DNA of 64,000 nucleotides from JAPHTQ01 sp050295975 (GCA_050295975.1 JBNKQR010000008.1:7173-71172), one strand, 5' to 3'. Positions 1 through 7,901 are shown, counted from the stretch's first letter. The notes: generated by a model from the letters alone, not told the origin. Program-made: numbers and translations.

Positions 1-782
1 CCGCCAAGTCGGCGGAAGGTACCGGTCTCAAGAACACGTAGCAATTTGGTCTGTAGTGACAGGGGCAGTTCGCCAATTTCATCGATAAACAGGGTGCCGC
101 CATCGGCCACCTCAAATAGTCCTTTCTTGCGGTTATTGGCCCCGGTAAAGGCGCCCTTTTCATGACCGAACAGTTCACTCTCAATCAGGTTCTCACCCAA
201 CGTGGCACAATCGACAATCACAAATGGCATGCTTGAACGGTTGGAGTACTGGTGCAGGTACTGCGCCACACACTCCTTACCAACGCCGCTCTCTCCCTGT
301 AACAACACACTGGTGGTTGTGGGAGCGACACGCTGCAACAGACTGGTCAGACGTACCATGGGACGAGAACGTCCGACAAGAATGGGATCGTCGCTGGGTT
401 TGAAAATAGGGTAGATATACTCACCCACATAGATCACCTTGCCGGTGTGATCGAACAGGGGGTTTGAGTGGAGCTGCACATGCTCTTCGCCGCCCTGACT
501 ATCATAGTGAACGTGCATCACCTGAGTGGCCTGTCCGGTCTCGAATACCGTCTCCAGAGGGCAGTGCTCGCCATGCTGACTGCAGGGGGCGTCTGAATGA
601 TGTGAGACCTCATAGCAGAAGCGTCCTACCACATTGTCGGCACGAGAGTGGCCATAGTGCTCCAGGTAGTTACGGTTGGCCGCGATGATTTTGTAGTCGC
701 GGTCGATTACCACAAAGGGATCGGGAAAGATGTCGATAATCTGCTCACAGGACGGTTTGGTCCCACTAAACTGTTCTGCCAT
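1..782 (-). CDS. fisR: FisR-like sigma-54-dependent transcriptional activator, PAS + AAA+ (partial, 3' end outside window)
   Basis: The protein is an enhancer-binding activator of sigma-54 RNA polymerase. The 260 visible codons begin at the ATG at 782-780. Residues about 12-125 form a PAS-type sensor domain. The AAA+ domain follows with Walker A GESGVGKE (about 163-170), the sigma-54 contact loop GAFTGA (about 210-215) and Walker B LFIDEIGELP (about 231-240). The rest of the AAA+ domain and the DNA-binding helix-turn-helix lie beyond position 1. Cysteines 56, 67 and 74 sit in the PAS domain with gaps of 10 and 6 residues. This is the spacing reported for C53, C64 and C71 of Cupriavidus FisR, which reads sulfane sulfur. 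The gene follows sqr on the same strand, and sqr carries a sigma-54 promoter. The family is certain; orthology with FisR is inferred from the cysteine spacing and the neighbour. Confidence 0.85.
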   Translation of the reverse strand, partial: MAEQFSGTKPSCEQIIDIFPDPFVVIDRDYKIIAANRNYLEHYGHSRADNVVGRFCYEVSHHSDAPCSQHGEHCPLETVFETGQATQVMHVHYDSQGGEEHVQLHSNPLFDHTGKVIYVGEYIYPIFKPSDDPILVGRSRPMVRLTSLLQRVAPTTTSVLLQGESGVGKECVAQYLHQYSNRSSMPFVIVDCATLGENLIESELFGHEKGAFTGANNRKKGLFEVADGGTLFIDEIGELPLSLQTKLLRVLETGTFRRLG

Positions 783-841
783 GGTGGTGCCTCTACGATC
801 TGCCGTGTTTTGTATTTTTTTGAGAACGAAGTCAGTCGTGC

Positions 842-884
842 TGACATGTCGAGACCTGACAATATGTCATGACGTCATGCCATG
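842..884. promoter_or_regulatory. Palindrome cluster upstream of the fisR-like gene
   Basis: Several overlapping inverted repeats sit 60-100 bp upstream of the fisR-like start: GACATGTC (843-850), a perfect TGACA-ATA-TGTCA (857-869) and ATGACGTCAT (869-878) inside a longer imperfect palindrome (864-883). TGACA/TGTCA arms also occur upstream of sqr (2455-2470). A role as an autoregulatory operator is inference. Confidence 0.4.
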
Positions 885-922
885 TCAAAACATTTGGCAT
901 ACCAGTCGGGAAGTGGCAGACG

Positions 923-962
923 AAAAAAAACCGGCGGGCCCAGAGGACCCGCCGGTCTTTTT
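923..962 (-). terminator. Bidirectional intrinsic terminator after sqr
   Basis: A GC-rich hairpin with arms 930-938 and 948-956 is flanked by eight A on the left (eight U for the minus strand) and five T on the right. It lies just after the sqr stop and separates sqr from the fisR-like gene, so the two are probably transcribed separately. Confidence 0.85.
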
Positions 963-969
963 AAACGGC

Positions 970-2244
970 TTACTTGAGCTTCAAAATACCCAGTGCCTTA
1001 AGGATGTACTTCTCGAAGATAGGCTCGTTGGAACCCTTCTTCATCTTGCTTATGAAATACTTCTCGAAGGCCACCTTGGCCATGTGTACCCATTTGCCCT
1101 TCTTCATCCAGGAGACGTTGCGCGGCGGGATCTGCGGCATGGCCACGAAGGCTGCACCGGTGTCACCCATGTCTGCCAGGCAGATGGCGTTCCAGGTCGC
1201 TTTCTGGTCAGCTGGCTTGCCGTCAATATCGTTGGCAATGTTGTGGGCTGTGGCCAGAACCATGGACTCGATCATGTAACCGGTCTTCGGTGTGCCGGTC
1301 GGAACCGGGGTAGCCTCTACCGGCGGAATAGCGATACCAACACCGATGCCGTAGATGTTGTTCCACTTCGGGTTCTGCTGGAAGTCGTTAACCTTAACGA
1401 AACCACGTGGGTTAACCAGATCGTCGCCCACGGCGTTGACCGCGTCGACACCCTTGAAGGCCGGCAGCATCATGGAATATTTGAAGTCCAGCTCGTGAGA
1501 CTTGTGCACCTCACCCTTGTCGTCCAGCTCTTCGACGTGCATCTTGCCCGGCTCAACCTTGGTCACACGAGCATTGGTGATCCACTTGATGTGACGGTCA
1601 CGCATCTCGGATTCCAGCATACCCTTGGAGTCACCCACGCCACCCAGACCAAGGTGACCGATGTAAGGCTCGGAGGTAACGAAGGTCATCGGTACCTTGT
1701 CGCGCATTTTACGCTTACGCAGGTCGGTATCCATGATGAAGGCGAATTCATAAGCTGGACCGAAGCAGGAGGCCATTTGCACGGCACCAACAACGATGTG
1801 GCCAGGGTTCTCAACGAATGCCTGCCACTTCTCATAGGCCTCTTCGGCGTGGTCAGTGGTGCAGACGGATACGGTGTTACCGGTTATCGGACCCATGCCC
1901 TCAACTTCTTCGAAGGCCAGTTTCGGGCCAGTTGCCAGTACCAGGTAGTCGTACTTGATGGCGCTGCCATCGGCAACCACAACGGTGTTCTCGTCAGGTT
2001 TGATTTCGGTGGCGGCCTTAGCGATAAAGTTGATGCCCTTGCGCTTCAGGTACGGCTCCAGCGGGAAAGAGATGTCCTTACGGGTACGCCAGCCCACCGC
2101 TACCCAGGGGTTGGAGGGGACGAAGGAGAAGTTTTCCTTGTCGCTAATGACGGTGATTTCGTGCTCCTTGCCAAGAACTTCGCGAATATCGTACGCGGCT
2201 GGCAGGCCACCTGTGCTGGCCCCGATAATGACGACATGTGCCAT
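970..2244 (-). CDS. sqr: Sulfide:quinone oxidoreductase, type I
   Basis: The enzyme is an FAD-dependent, membrane-associated oxidoreductase that oxidises sulfide to polysulfide or sulfane sulfur and passes electrons to quinone. The 424-residue protein opens with the dinucleotide-binding fold (VVIIGASTGGLPAAY, residues 4-18). Cys128, Cys160 and Cys355 fall almost exactly where the three catalytic cysteines lie in Acidithiobacillus ferrooxidans SQR (128, 160, 356). Motifs such as FVPSNPWV, ATGPKLAFE, SCFGPAYE, PTGTPKTGYMIESM and KVAFEKYFI match that type I enzyme along the whole length. The C-terminal stretch rich in Lys and hydrophobic residues fits monotopic membrane binding. A strong ribosome binding site (AAGGAG) lies 9 nt before the ATG. 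The gene is monocistronic between a sigma-54 promoter and a terminator. Confidence 0.97.
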   Translation of the reverse strand: MAHVVIIGASTGGLPAAYDIREVLGKEHEITVISDKENFSFVPSNPWVAVGWRTRKDISFPLEPYLKRKGINFIAKAATEIKPDENTVVVADGSAIKYDYLVLATGPKLAFEEVEGMGPITGNTVSVCTTDHAEEAYEKWQAFVENPGHIVVGAVQMASCFGPAYEFAFIMDTDLRKRKMRDKVPMTFVTSEPYIGHLGLGGVGDSKGMLESEMRDRHIKWITNARVTKVEPGKMHVEELDDKGEVHKSHELDFKYSMMLPAFKGVDAVNAVGDDLVNPRGFVKVNDFQQNPKWNNIYGIGVGIAIPPVEATPVPTGTPKTGYMIESMVLATAHNIANDIDGKPADQKATWNAICLADMGDTGAAFVAMPQIPPRNVSWMKKGKWVHMAKVAFEKYFISKMKKGSNEPIFEKYILKALGILKLK

Positions 2245-2280
2245 ATGTGATGACTCCTTAAATGTTTGCGTTCATTGATT

Positions 2281-2293
2281 CAGCCTTCGGCTG
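2281..2293 (-). promoter_or_regulatory. Hairpin at the predicted 5' end of sqr mRNA
   Basis: CAGCC-GAA-GGCTG on the minus strand is a perfect 5-bp stem with a GAA loop. It starts at the nucleotide predicted as +1 from the sigma-54 promoter (about 2293). 5'-terminal hairpins are known to stabilise some mRNAs; that role here is inference. Confidence 0.4.
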
Positions 2294-2303
2294 GCCTGTG
2301 TAA

Positions 2304-2319
2304 TGCAATTTCCTTGCCA
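2304..2319 (-). promoter_or_regulatory. Sigma-54 (-24/-12) promoter of sqr
   Basis: The minus strand reads TGGCAAGGAAATTGCA. Against the consensus TGGCACG-N4-TTGCW the only mismatch is the sixth base, and the invariant GG and GC have the correct spacing. The predicted start is near 2293, giving a 5' leader of about 49 nt before the sqr ATG. The presence of a sigma-54 activator as the neighbouring gene supports the call. Confidence 0.88.
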
Positions 2320-2420
2320 TACAAATCTCCCCCCTGAATGAGCACACGACGCATCCGAGTTTCAGCTCACACGGTGTTCTACAGTGAGGATGTTGGCGCA
2401 CAAAGGGCGCCTCAAAATTG

Positions 2421-2496
2421 CGTCTGACGGTGAATGGGTAAATCTGCCATCTTCTGACAGTGGTCTGTCATTGATTGTCTTAGTCACAGTCAGACG
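2421..2496. promoter_or_regulatory. Candidate activator site (UAS) for sqr: nested inverted repeats
   Basis: A perfect palindrome TGACAG-TGGT-CTGTCA (2455-2470) is centred about 170 bp upstream of the predicted sqr start, a normal distance for a sigma-54 activator site. It is enclosed by perfect 8-bp arms CGTCTGAC (2421-2428) and GTCAGACG (2489-2496). Binding by the FisR-like protein is inferred from proximity. Confidence 0.5.
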
Positions 2497-2504
2497 CCTA
2501 CAAT
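2475..2504 (+). promoter_or_regulatory. Possible sigma-70 promoter of mfd
   Basis: TTGTCT (2475-2480) and TACAAT (2499-2504) are 18 bp apart and would start transcription about 35 nt before the mfd ATG. The -35 match is moderate. Confidence 0.3.
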
Positions 2505-2546
2505 ACGCCGCTTTCACGTTTGAGCAAAGAGTAATTCGGCAAAGCC

Positions 2547-5500
2547 ATGGCGCAGACCCAATCCCCGCTGCATCCGCAGCCGCACAACAAGCCCGGTGAT
2601 AAACAGCACTGGGGTAAACTCTACGGCAGTGCCTTCGGTCTGGTGATCAGTGAGGCTGCACGCAGTGCGCCGGGTATCGTCGTCGCCATCACCCCTGATA
2701 CCGCCACGGCCACTCGCCTCGAGTACGAACTACGGTTCTACAACAGCGGCGCGGATGCCCTGCCCCTCCTCGGCTTTCCCGACTGGGAAACCCTCCCCTA
2801 CGACACCTTCTCACCGCACCAGGACATCATCTCTGAACGCCTCGCCACCCTGCATCGGCTACCGCAACTGGAGCGCGGCGTCCTGATCCTGCCGGTCGCC
2901 ACCCTGATGCAGCGCATCTCACCGCGCGGCTATATCGACGCCCACAGCCTGGCACTCGATAGTGGTGACAAACTGCAACTGGAGACGATGCGTCGCCGTC
3001 TGGAGAGCTCTGGCTACCGCTGCGTCTCCCAGGTGATGGAGCATGGTGAGTTCGCCGTGCGCGGTAGTCTGCTCGACCTCTTCCCCATGGGAAGCCGCCA
3101 CCCCTTCCGGATAGAGTTGTTCGATGACGAGGTGGAGAGCATCCGCACCTTTGACCCGGAGAGCCAGCGTTCCGAAGAGAAGGTCGATCAGATCCGCCTG
3201 CTCCCGGCACGTGAATTCCCGCTGGATGAAGATGGGATCCGCCGATTCCGTGAGGCCTACCGTAGTCGCTTCGAAGGTGACCCACAGAAAAGCGTCATCT
3301 ACCGCGACGTCAGTAACGGCCTGGCACCACCGGGAATCGAATACTACCTGCCACTCTTCTTTGAACAGAGCGCCACCCTGTTCGACTACCTGCCTGAGAA
3401 CGCCCAGTTGTTCACCCTTGAAGGGGTGGACGAGGGTGCGGAGCGCTTTCGCGATGAGTGTCAGGAGCGCTTTCAGGTCGCCCAGTACCATATTGAGCAT
3501 CCACCACTCCCTCCGACAGAGCTGTTTCTGGACATCCCCACCCTATTCAGCGGCCTGAAGGGTTTCCCGCGCACCGCGTTACAGCACTTTGAGTTACACG
3601 ATGGCGATCACGGCAATAACTTCGCCACGGAAAAGCCACCACAACTCACTCTCGATCCCCGGTCAGACGAGCCCAGCGCCCGTCTGCGAAGCTTCGCCGC
3701 GGAATTCGAGGGTCGTATCCTGTTTGCTGCCGAATCGCCTGGGCGGCGTGAAAATCTGCTGCAGCTGCTGCGTGGCTGTGGCCTCCAGCCCGAGGCGGTA
3801 GAGAGCTGGCGTGAATTCATTGATGGCACTGCCCATCACGGCATCGTCGTTGCCCCACTGGAGCTAGGCCTGTTACTTCGAGACCCTGGCATCGCGGTCA
3901 TTGCCGAGACCCAGCTCTACGGCGAGCAGGTGATGCAGCGTCGCCGCCGCAAGGGTCGCAAGGGCGATCCGGATGCGGTGGTACGCAATCTGGTGGAGCT
4001 GCAACCCGGAGCTGCGGTGGTGCATGAGGAGCACGGCGTTGGTCGCTACCTGGGACTGCAGAAGCTCACCGTCGGCGGTTTTGAGGCGGAGTTCCTGACC
4101 CTGGAGTACGCTGGCAACGACAAGCTCTACGTGCCGGTTGCCTCACTACATCTGATCAGCCGCTACAGTGGCGGCGGAGAACAGATCCCACTGCACAAAC
4201 TGGGCAGTGGCCAGTGGGAGAAGGCGCGGCGTAAAGCGAGTGAGAAGATCCGCGACGTGGCCGCCGAACTGCTGGAGATCTACGCCAAACGCGAGGCCCG
4301 CAGCGGCCATCGCTACCCCATCGACGAAATCCAGTACGGCGCCTTCGCCGCTGCCTTCCCCTTTGAGGAGACACCAGACCAGCAGGACGCCATTGATGCG
4401 GTACTGGCGGATATGCGCTCGGAACAGCCGATGGACCGCCTAATCTGCGGCGACGTCGGCTTCGGCAAGACCGAGGTGGCACTGCGTGCCGCCTTTATCG
4501 CGGTGATGGCCGGCCGTCAGGTGGCGGTACTGGTGCCCACCACCCTGCTCGCCGAACAGCACGCCCAGAACTTCCGTGACCGCTTTGCCGACTGGCCGGT
4601 ACGCATCGAGTCCCTCTCCCGCTTCCGCTCCGGCAAGGAGCAGGACGCGGTACTTAAAGGGCTGGAGGATGGCGCGGTAGATATCGTTATCGGTACCCAC
4701 AAACTGCTACAGAGCAGTATTAAGTACAAAGAGCTGGGGATGGTGATCATCGACGAGGAGCACCGCTTTGGCGTGCGGCAAAAGGAGCAGTTCAAGGCAC
4801 TGCGTGCCGAGGTCGACGTACTCACCCTCACTGCCACCCCCATCCCACGTACTCTCAATATGGCCATGGGCGGCCTGCGTGAGCTATCCATCATCGCCTC
4901 GGCCCCGGCACGGCGTCTGGCGATCAAAACCTTCGTGCATGAATGGAACCCTGAGCTGATCAAGGAGGCGTGCCTGCGGGAGATCCGCCGCGGCGGTCAG
5001 GTCTACTTCCTCCATAACGAGGTGGAGAGTATCGAGCGCATCGCCTCGGAGCTGGAAGCACTGCTGCCAGAGGCGACTCTGCGGGTGGCTCACGGTCAGA
5101 TGCGAGAACGGGATCTGGAACGGGTAATGACCGACTTCTATCACCAGCGATTCAACGTTCTGGTCTGCACCACCATCATCGAAACCGGCATCGACGTCCC
5201 CAGCGCCAACACCATCATTATGAACCGGGCCGACCGGCTCGGTTTGGCCCAGCTGTATCAACTGCGTGGTCGGGTCGGACGCTCTCACCACCGCGCTTAC
5301 GCCTATCTGATGATCCCATCCAAGCGCAGCATGACCAAAGACGCGGTGAAACGGCTAGAGGCGATCGAATCCATTGAGGAGCTGGGCACCGGCTTCACCC
5401 TGGCCAGCCACGACCTGGAGATCCGCGGCGCCGGAGAGCTGCTGGGCGAGGAACAGAGCGGCCAGATCCACGAAATCGGCTTTAGTCTCTACAACGAGCT

Positions 5501-6011
5501 ACTGGAGCGTGCGGTCAAATCCCTACGAGATGGTCACGAGCCTGAACTGGAGAAACCCCTGTTACACGGCACAGAGGTTGATCTGGGTATTCCCGCCCTG
5601 TTGCCGGATGACTACCTGCCGGACGTCCATAGTCGTCTGCAGATCTACAAACGCATCGCCAATGCTGCCAGCGTTGACGAGCTGGATGAACTGCAGGTGG
5701 AGATGATCGATCGCTTCGGCCTGTTACCTGAGGCGGCAAAGAATCTCTTCACCCTCACCGCCCTTAAACTGCGCGCAACACCTTTAGGTATTGTCAAAAT
5801 TGAACTGGGAGAAAAAGGTGGTCGCATCACCTTCACTGCAGAACCGAATATCGATCCAATGCAGTTAATCAAGCTGCTTCAGACCCGCCCACAGGAATTT
5901 CGTCTCGATGGACAGGAGCGGCTTAAAGTCATCAAAGCGATGCCCGACCTGGAGAGCCAGGTCGCATTACTGGAGCAGCTTTTTAAGCACCTCACGACTA
6001 AAAACCACTAA
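2547..6011 (+). CDS. mfd: Transcription-repair coupling factor Mfd
   Basis: Mfd is an ATP-dependent DNA translocase that removes RNA polymerase stalled at lesions and recruits UvrA for nucleotide excision repair. The 1154 residues match the roughly 1150 of the family. A UvrB-like N-terminal module is followed by the CarD-type RNA-polymerase-interacting domain (EEHGVGRYLGLQKL, about residues 495-508). The superfamily 2 motor has Walker A GDVGFGKTEVA (about 635), the DEEH box (about 736), TATPIPRTL, and motif VI near QLRGRVGRSHH. The TRCF C-terminal domain completes the protein. The ATG at 2547 has little ribosome-binding sequence but gives the expected N-terminus. The gene is divergent from sqr. 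Confidence 0.98.
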   Translation: MAQTQSPLHPQPHNKPGDKQHWGKLYGSAFGLVISEAARSAPGIVVAITPDTATATRLEYELRFYNSGADALPLLGFPDWETLPYDTFSPHQDIISERLATLHRLPQLERGVLILPVATLMQRISPRGYIDAHSLALDSGDKLQLETMRRRLESSGYRCVSQVMEHGEFAVRGSLLDLFPMGSRHPFRIELFDDEVESIRTFDPESQRSEEKVDQIRLLPAREFPLDEDGIRRFREAYRSRFEGDPQKSVIYRDVSNGLAPPGIEYYLPLFFEQSATLFDYLPENAQLFTLEGVDEGAERFRDECQERFQVAQYHIEHPPLPPTELFLDIPTLFSGLKGFPRTALQHFELHDGDHGNNFATEKPPQLTLDPRSDEPSARLRSFAAEFEGRILFAAESPGRRENLLQLLRGCGLQPEAVESWREFIDGTAHHGIVVAPLELGLLLRDPGIAVIAETQLYGEQVMQRRRRKGRKGDPDAVVRNLVELQPGAAVVHEEHGVGRYLGLQKLTVGGFEAEFLTLEYAGNDKLYVPVASLHLISRYSGGGEQIPLHKLGSGQWEKARRKASEKIRDVAAELLEIYAKREARSGHRYPIDEIQYGAFAAAFPFEETPDQQDAIDAVLADMRSEQPMDRLICGDVGFGKTEVALRAAFIAVMAGRQVAVLVPTTLLAEQHAQNFRDRFADWPVRIESLSRFRSGKEQDAVLKGLEDGAVDIVIGTHKLLQSSIKYKELGMVIIDEEHRFGVRQKEQFKALRAEVDVLTLTATPIPRTLNMAMGGLRELSIIASAPARRLAIKTFVHEWNPELIKEACLREIRRGGQVYFLHNEVESIERIASELEALLPEATLRVAHGQMRERDLERVMTDFYHQRFNVLVCTTIIETGIDVPSANTIIMNRADRLGLAQLYQLRGRVGRSHHRAYAYLMIPSKRSMTKDAVKRLEAIESIEELGTGFTLASHDLEIRGAGELLGEEQSGQIHEIGFSLYNELLERAVKSLRDGHEPELEKPLLHGTEVDLGIPALLPDDYLPDVHSRLQIYKRIANAASVDELDELQVEMIDRFGLLPEAAKNLFTLTALKLRATPLGIVKIELGEKGGRITFTAEPNIDPMQLIKLLQTRPQEFRLDGQERLKVIKAMPDLESQVALLEQLFKHLTTKNH

Positions 6012-6033
6012 ACGATCACAATTTTGCACTTTG

Positions 6034-6049
6034 TGGTACGCATATTGCC
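6034..6049 (+). promoter_or_regulatory. Sigma-54-like promoter of the 6173-7333 operon
   Basis: TGGTACGCATATTGCC matches TGGCACG-N4-TTGCW with one pyrimidine change in the -24 box and C at the last position, keeping the GG-GC spacing. The predicted start is near 6060, giving a leader of about 113 nt. Confidence 0.65.
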
Positions 6050-6118
6050 TTCTTTTCGCCTAATAATAGGAAATACCTATAAGAAAACAGGAAGAATCAC
6101 GCTGGCGTTATGGTTCTG

Positions 6119-6134
6119 CTGACAGGCTTGTCAG
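6119..6134. promoter_or_regulatory. Perfect palindrome CTGACA-GGCT-TGTCAG
   Basis: A 6+4+6 perfect inverted repeat lies in the predicted leader of the secreted protein/rhodanese operon, about 60 bp downstream of the sigma-54-like start. The TGACA/TGTCA arms recur upstream of sqr, the fisR-like gene and the gene at 62603. It could act as an operator or as an RNA hairpin. Confidence 0.4.
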
Positions 6135-6172
6135 AGATGGTCCAGCCGGTGTCATGAGGAGGAGTCTCGTAG

Positions 6173-6574
6173 ATGAAAAGAACCAACCGATCTTCTGGTT
6201 GTTGGTTGCTAGCGACTGTCATCGTCATCAGTGGCACGATGTCACTCGATGCACAGGCAGCGGATAGCTACCTGCAAGCCCTGAAAGTTGAAGCCGATAA
6301 AGTTGATCCAGAAGGCGGCAAGGACAGCAAAAGCAGCGAGCCCGCCTATCCTGCCAAAGGCCTCCCTCCACAAACCGTCAATCCTGCCGAAACCATAAAG
6401 TCCGGACTGAAGAAGGAAGGTTTCGAGCAACAGCTGCAGGATAACTATTACGGCAGCTATCTCTTCTACTCCACCCTGTCTAAGAATCAGCGAACAAAGG
6501 TGTATGAGGAGTATATGCAGAAAAACGATATAAAAAGTATTCGCCAGTCGATTATGGCGAAATTAAAACGATAA
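6173..6574 (+). CDS. Small secreted protein of unknown function
   Basis: This 133-residue protein has a clear signal peptide (positively charged start, hydrophobic segment at about 11-24, likely cleavage after AQA-A near residue 30), so it is periplasmic. The mature part begins with a charged, low-complexity linker and ends with a helical segment rich in Tyr, Lys and Arg (YYGSYLFYSTLSKNQRTKVY). A strong ribosome binding site (GAGGAGGAG) precedes the ATG. Nine base pairs separate it from the secreted rhodanese gene, so the two form an operon behind the sigma-54-like promoter. I cannot assign a function; a partner of the rhodanese is inferred from context. It contains no cysteine after the signal peptide. 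Confidence 0.85.
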   Translation: MKRTNRSSGCWLLATVIVISGTMSLDAQAADSYLQALKVEADKVDPEGGKDSKSSEPAYPAKGLPPQTVNPAETIKSGLKKEGFEQQLQDNYYGSYLFYSTLSKNQRTKVYEEYMQKNDIKSIRQSIMAKLKR

Positions 6575-6583
6575 ATAGGAAAT

Positions 6584-7333
6584 ATGACCACAGCAAAGGT
6601 AATGCTCATGAAATCCCCCCAATATCTCATCATCACACTCTGCAGCTTATTGTTCCTTGCCGGGACTGCACAGGCTGAAGAGGTGGAAGTCAAACTCACT
6701 CCAAAGCTCGATAGCATCACAGTCAATCACCAGGGCAAGCCTGTAAAGATCATCCGCAACCAGAATCAGAGCAACGTCGTGGATCTGAGCTGGGCAAGAA
6801 CCTCACGCAAATGTCCTCCCTTCTGCCCACAACCGATCCATGTCGCACCAGATGTCACCACTGTCGGTGAGGTTGAGGTTTTTGATTTCATGCAGAATAA
6901 GGTCAATAAAGGCACCGGATTAATCATCGATGCGCGAGTGGCGGAGTGGCATCAAAAGGGGACCATCCCGAGCTCCGTTAACATCCCCTTCACCGAGTTC
7001 GAAATGAAACCCAGTGATCCGAAACTTGCACCGTTAATGAAGAAAATCAAAGCCAAACGCCGAGATGCCGTAGGCTTCTTAGGTCATGCCTGGGATAGCG
7101 CGGAAAAAGCCATGGGTGTCGATATTCAGCGCACAGGCTTTTGGGACTTCAGTGAATCACCTGACCTGCTCTTCTGGTGTAACGGCCCCTGGTGCGGCCA
7201 GTCACCTCACGCTATTCACGGATTACTGGAGCTAGGCTTCCCGCCGGAGAAGGTCTTCTACTACCGTGGCGGTATGCAGATGTGGGAGATACTGGGGCTA
7301 CCAGTTATCGTTCCAACAGAGGAAGGGCAATAA
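6584..7333 (+). CDS. Secreted rhodanese-like protein with CNGPWC active-site loop
   Basis: A rhodanese-fold sulfurtransferase predicted to be exported. Its signal peptide ends near TAQA (about residue 31). A conserved-looking CPPFC pair (Cys77, Cys81) precedes the rhodanese domain (about 95-240). The domain has the IIDAR motif (about 114-118) and catalytic Cys199 in CNGPWC, where a second cysteine (Cys204) takes the place of the usual arginine of C-x-x-G-x-R loops. The family moves sulfane sulfur onto thiophilic acceptors; the substrate here is unknown. An alternative start is the ATG at 6608 (MKSPQYL), which would give a more typical signal peptide. It is the second gene of the operon and is followed by a terminator. 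Confidence 0.88.
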   Translation: MTTAKVMLMKSPQYLIITLCSLLFLAGTAQAEEVEVKLTPKLDSITVNHQGKPVKIIRNQNQSNVVDLSWARTSRKCPPFCPQPIHVAPDVTTVGEVEVFDFMQNKVNKGTGLIIDARVAEWHQKGTIPSSVNIPFTEFEMKPSDPKLAPLMKKIKAKRRDAVGFLGHAWDSAEKAMGVDIQRTGFWDFSESPDLLFWCNGPWCGQSPHAIHGLLELGFPPEKVFYYRGGMQMWEILGLPVIVPTEEGQ

Positions 7334-7356
7334 CAGACTCACGATAAACCCGAACA

Positions 7357-7387
7357 TGCGGCGACTCATGTCGCCGCAGACTTTTTA
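7357..7387 (+). terminator. Intrinsic terminator of the rhodanese operon
   Basis: A perfect 9-bp stem TGCGGCGAC/GTCGCCGCA with a TCAT loop (7357-7378) is followed by CTTTTT. It ends the plus-strand operon and overlaps the 3' end of the S24-like gene on the other strand. Confidence 0.85.
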
Positions 7388-7885
7388 GGCGTAGTGCTTG
7401 CGGTTGTGACGTCCGCCCGGGCTCTTCTTCTGCGTCACCACCCCCCTGATCGCCTCAGGCCCATCTAACTGCTCACTGACATAGTTCGGGTTGAGCGGCA
7501 TCAGATAGTAACGGTCATTACTCACCTTGAGCTGGCGGAAGGTGTACTCCTCATTGTGCCAGGCGATCACATAGGAACCATCGTGATAGGAAGCACCCGG
7601 CTCTATCACAATCACATCGCCGTCGTTGAATTCAGGTGCCATGCTGTCACCCAGCACCATCAGTGCAAAGGGCTCCTTCTCTTCACAGCCAGCCGCTAGT
7701 GAATCGGCCAGTTCATCGCCCTGCTTCAGTTGTTCGATAGGAATATGGGTTTCCACGTTCAACATCCTTCTCAAATCCGGTAAAGATAGCCATAGCATAC
7801 CAGATGCCCGTGCCCGGTTTTGAGCGACGGCGATAAAGCGGCTAAACTGCACAGCTTCCGGATGCGGCCAAAAACCATATAGCAA
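7385..7885 (-). CDS. S24/LexA-like protein without HTH and with catalytic Lys replaced
   Basis: The C-terminal half has the S24 (LexA/UmuD/phage repressor) fold. The serine motif is VLGDSMAPEFNDGD, with Ser at residue 81 of the longest frame. The strand that holds the catalytic lysine in LexA and UmuD (TVKRL, TVKKL) here reads YTFRQL, so arginine replaces lysine. There is no room for a helix-turn-helix domain. The protein resembles UmuD in its PLNPNY region but is not paired with umuC. The start is uncertain: ATG at 7885, 7798 or 7765, or a GTG at 7756 with GAGAAGG 9 nt upstream. It is divergent from the rhodanese gene at 7902. Autoproteolysis is doubtful; a sensor or structural role is inference. 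Confidence 0.75.
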   Translation of the reverse strand: MLYGFWPHPEAVQFSRFIAVAQNRARASGMLWLSLPDLRRMLNVETHIPIEQLKQGDELADSLAAGCEEKEPFALMVLGDSMAPEFNDGDVIVIEPGASYHDGSYVIAWHNEEYTFRQLKVSNDRYYLMPLNPNYVSEQLDGPEAIRGVVTQKKSPGGRHNRKHYA

Positions 7886-7901
7886 GAAGGTTTATTTTGC
7901 C

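Larger units (their letters stand above)
2245..2546. other. Divergent sqr-mfd intergenic region
   Basis: These 302 bp hold no credible gene. They contain the sqr sigma-54 promoter, a hairpin at the predicted 5' end of the sqr mRNA (2281-2293), the TGACAG/CTGTCA palindrome inside wider CGTCTGAC/GTCAGACG arms, and a weak sigma-70-like promoter for mfd. A short open frame starting at 2384 on the plus strand lacks a ribosome binding site and runs into mfd. Confidence 0.7.

Noticed and set aside
730..2250. 506-residue open frame on the plus strand opposite sqr
   Set aside because: It is the antisense shadow of sqr. The minus frame has full-length homology to sulfide:quinone oxidoreductases, a ribosome binding site and a promoter.
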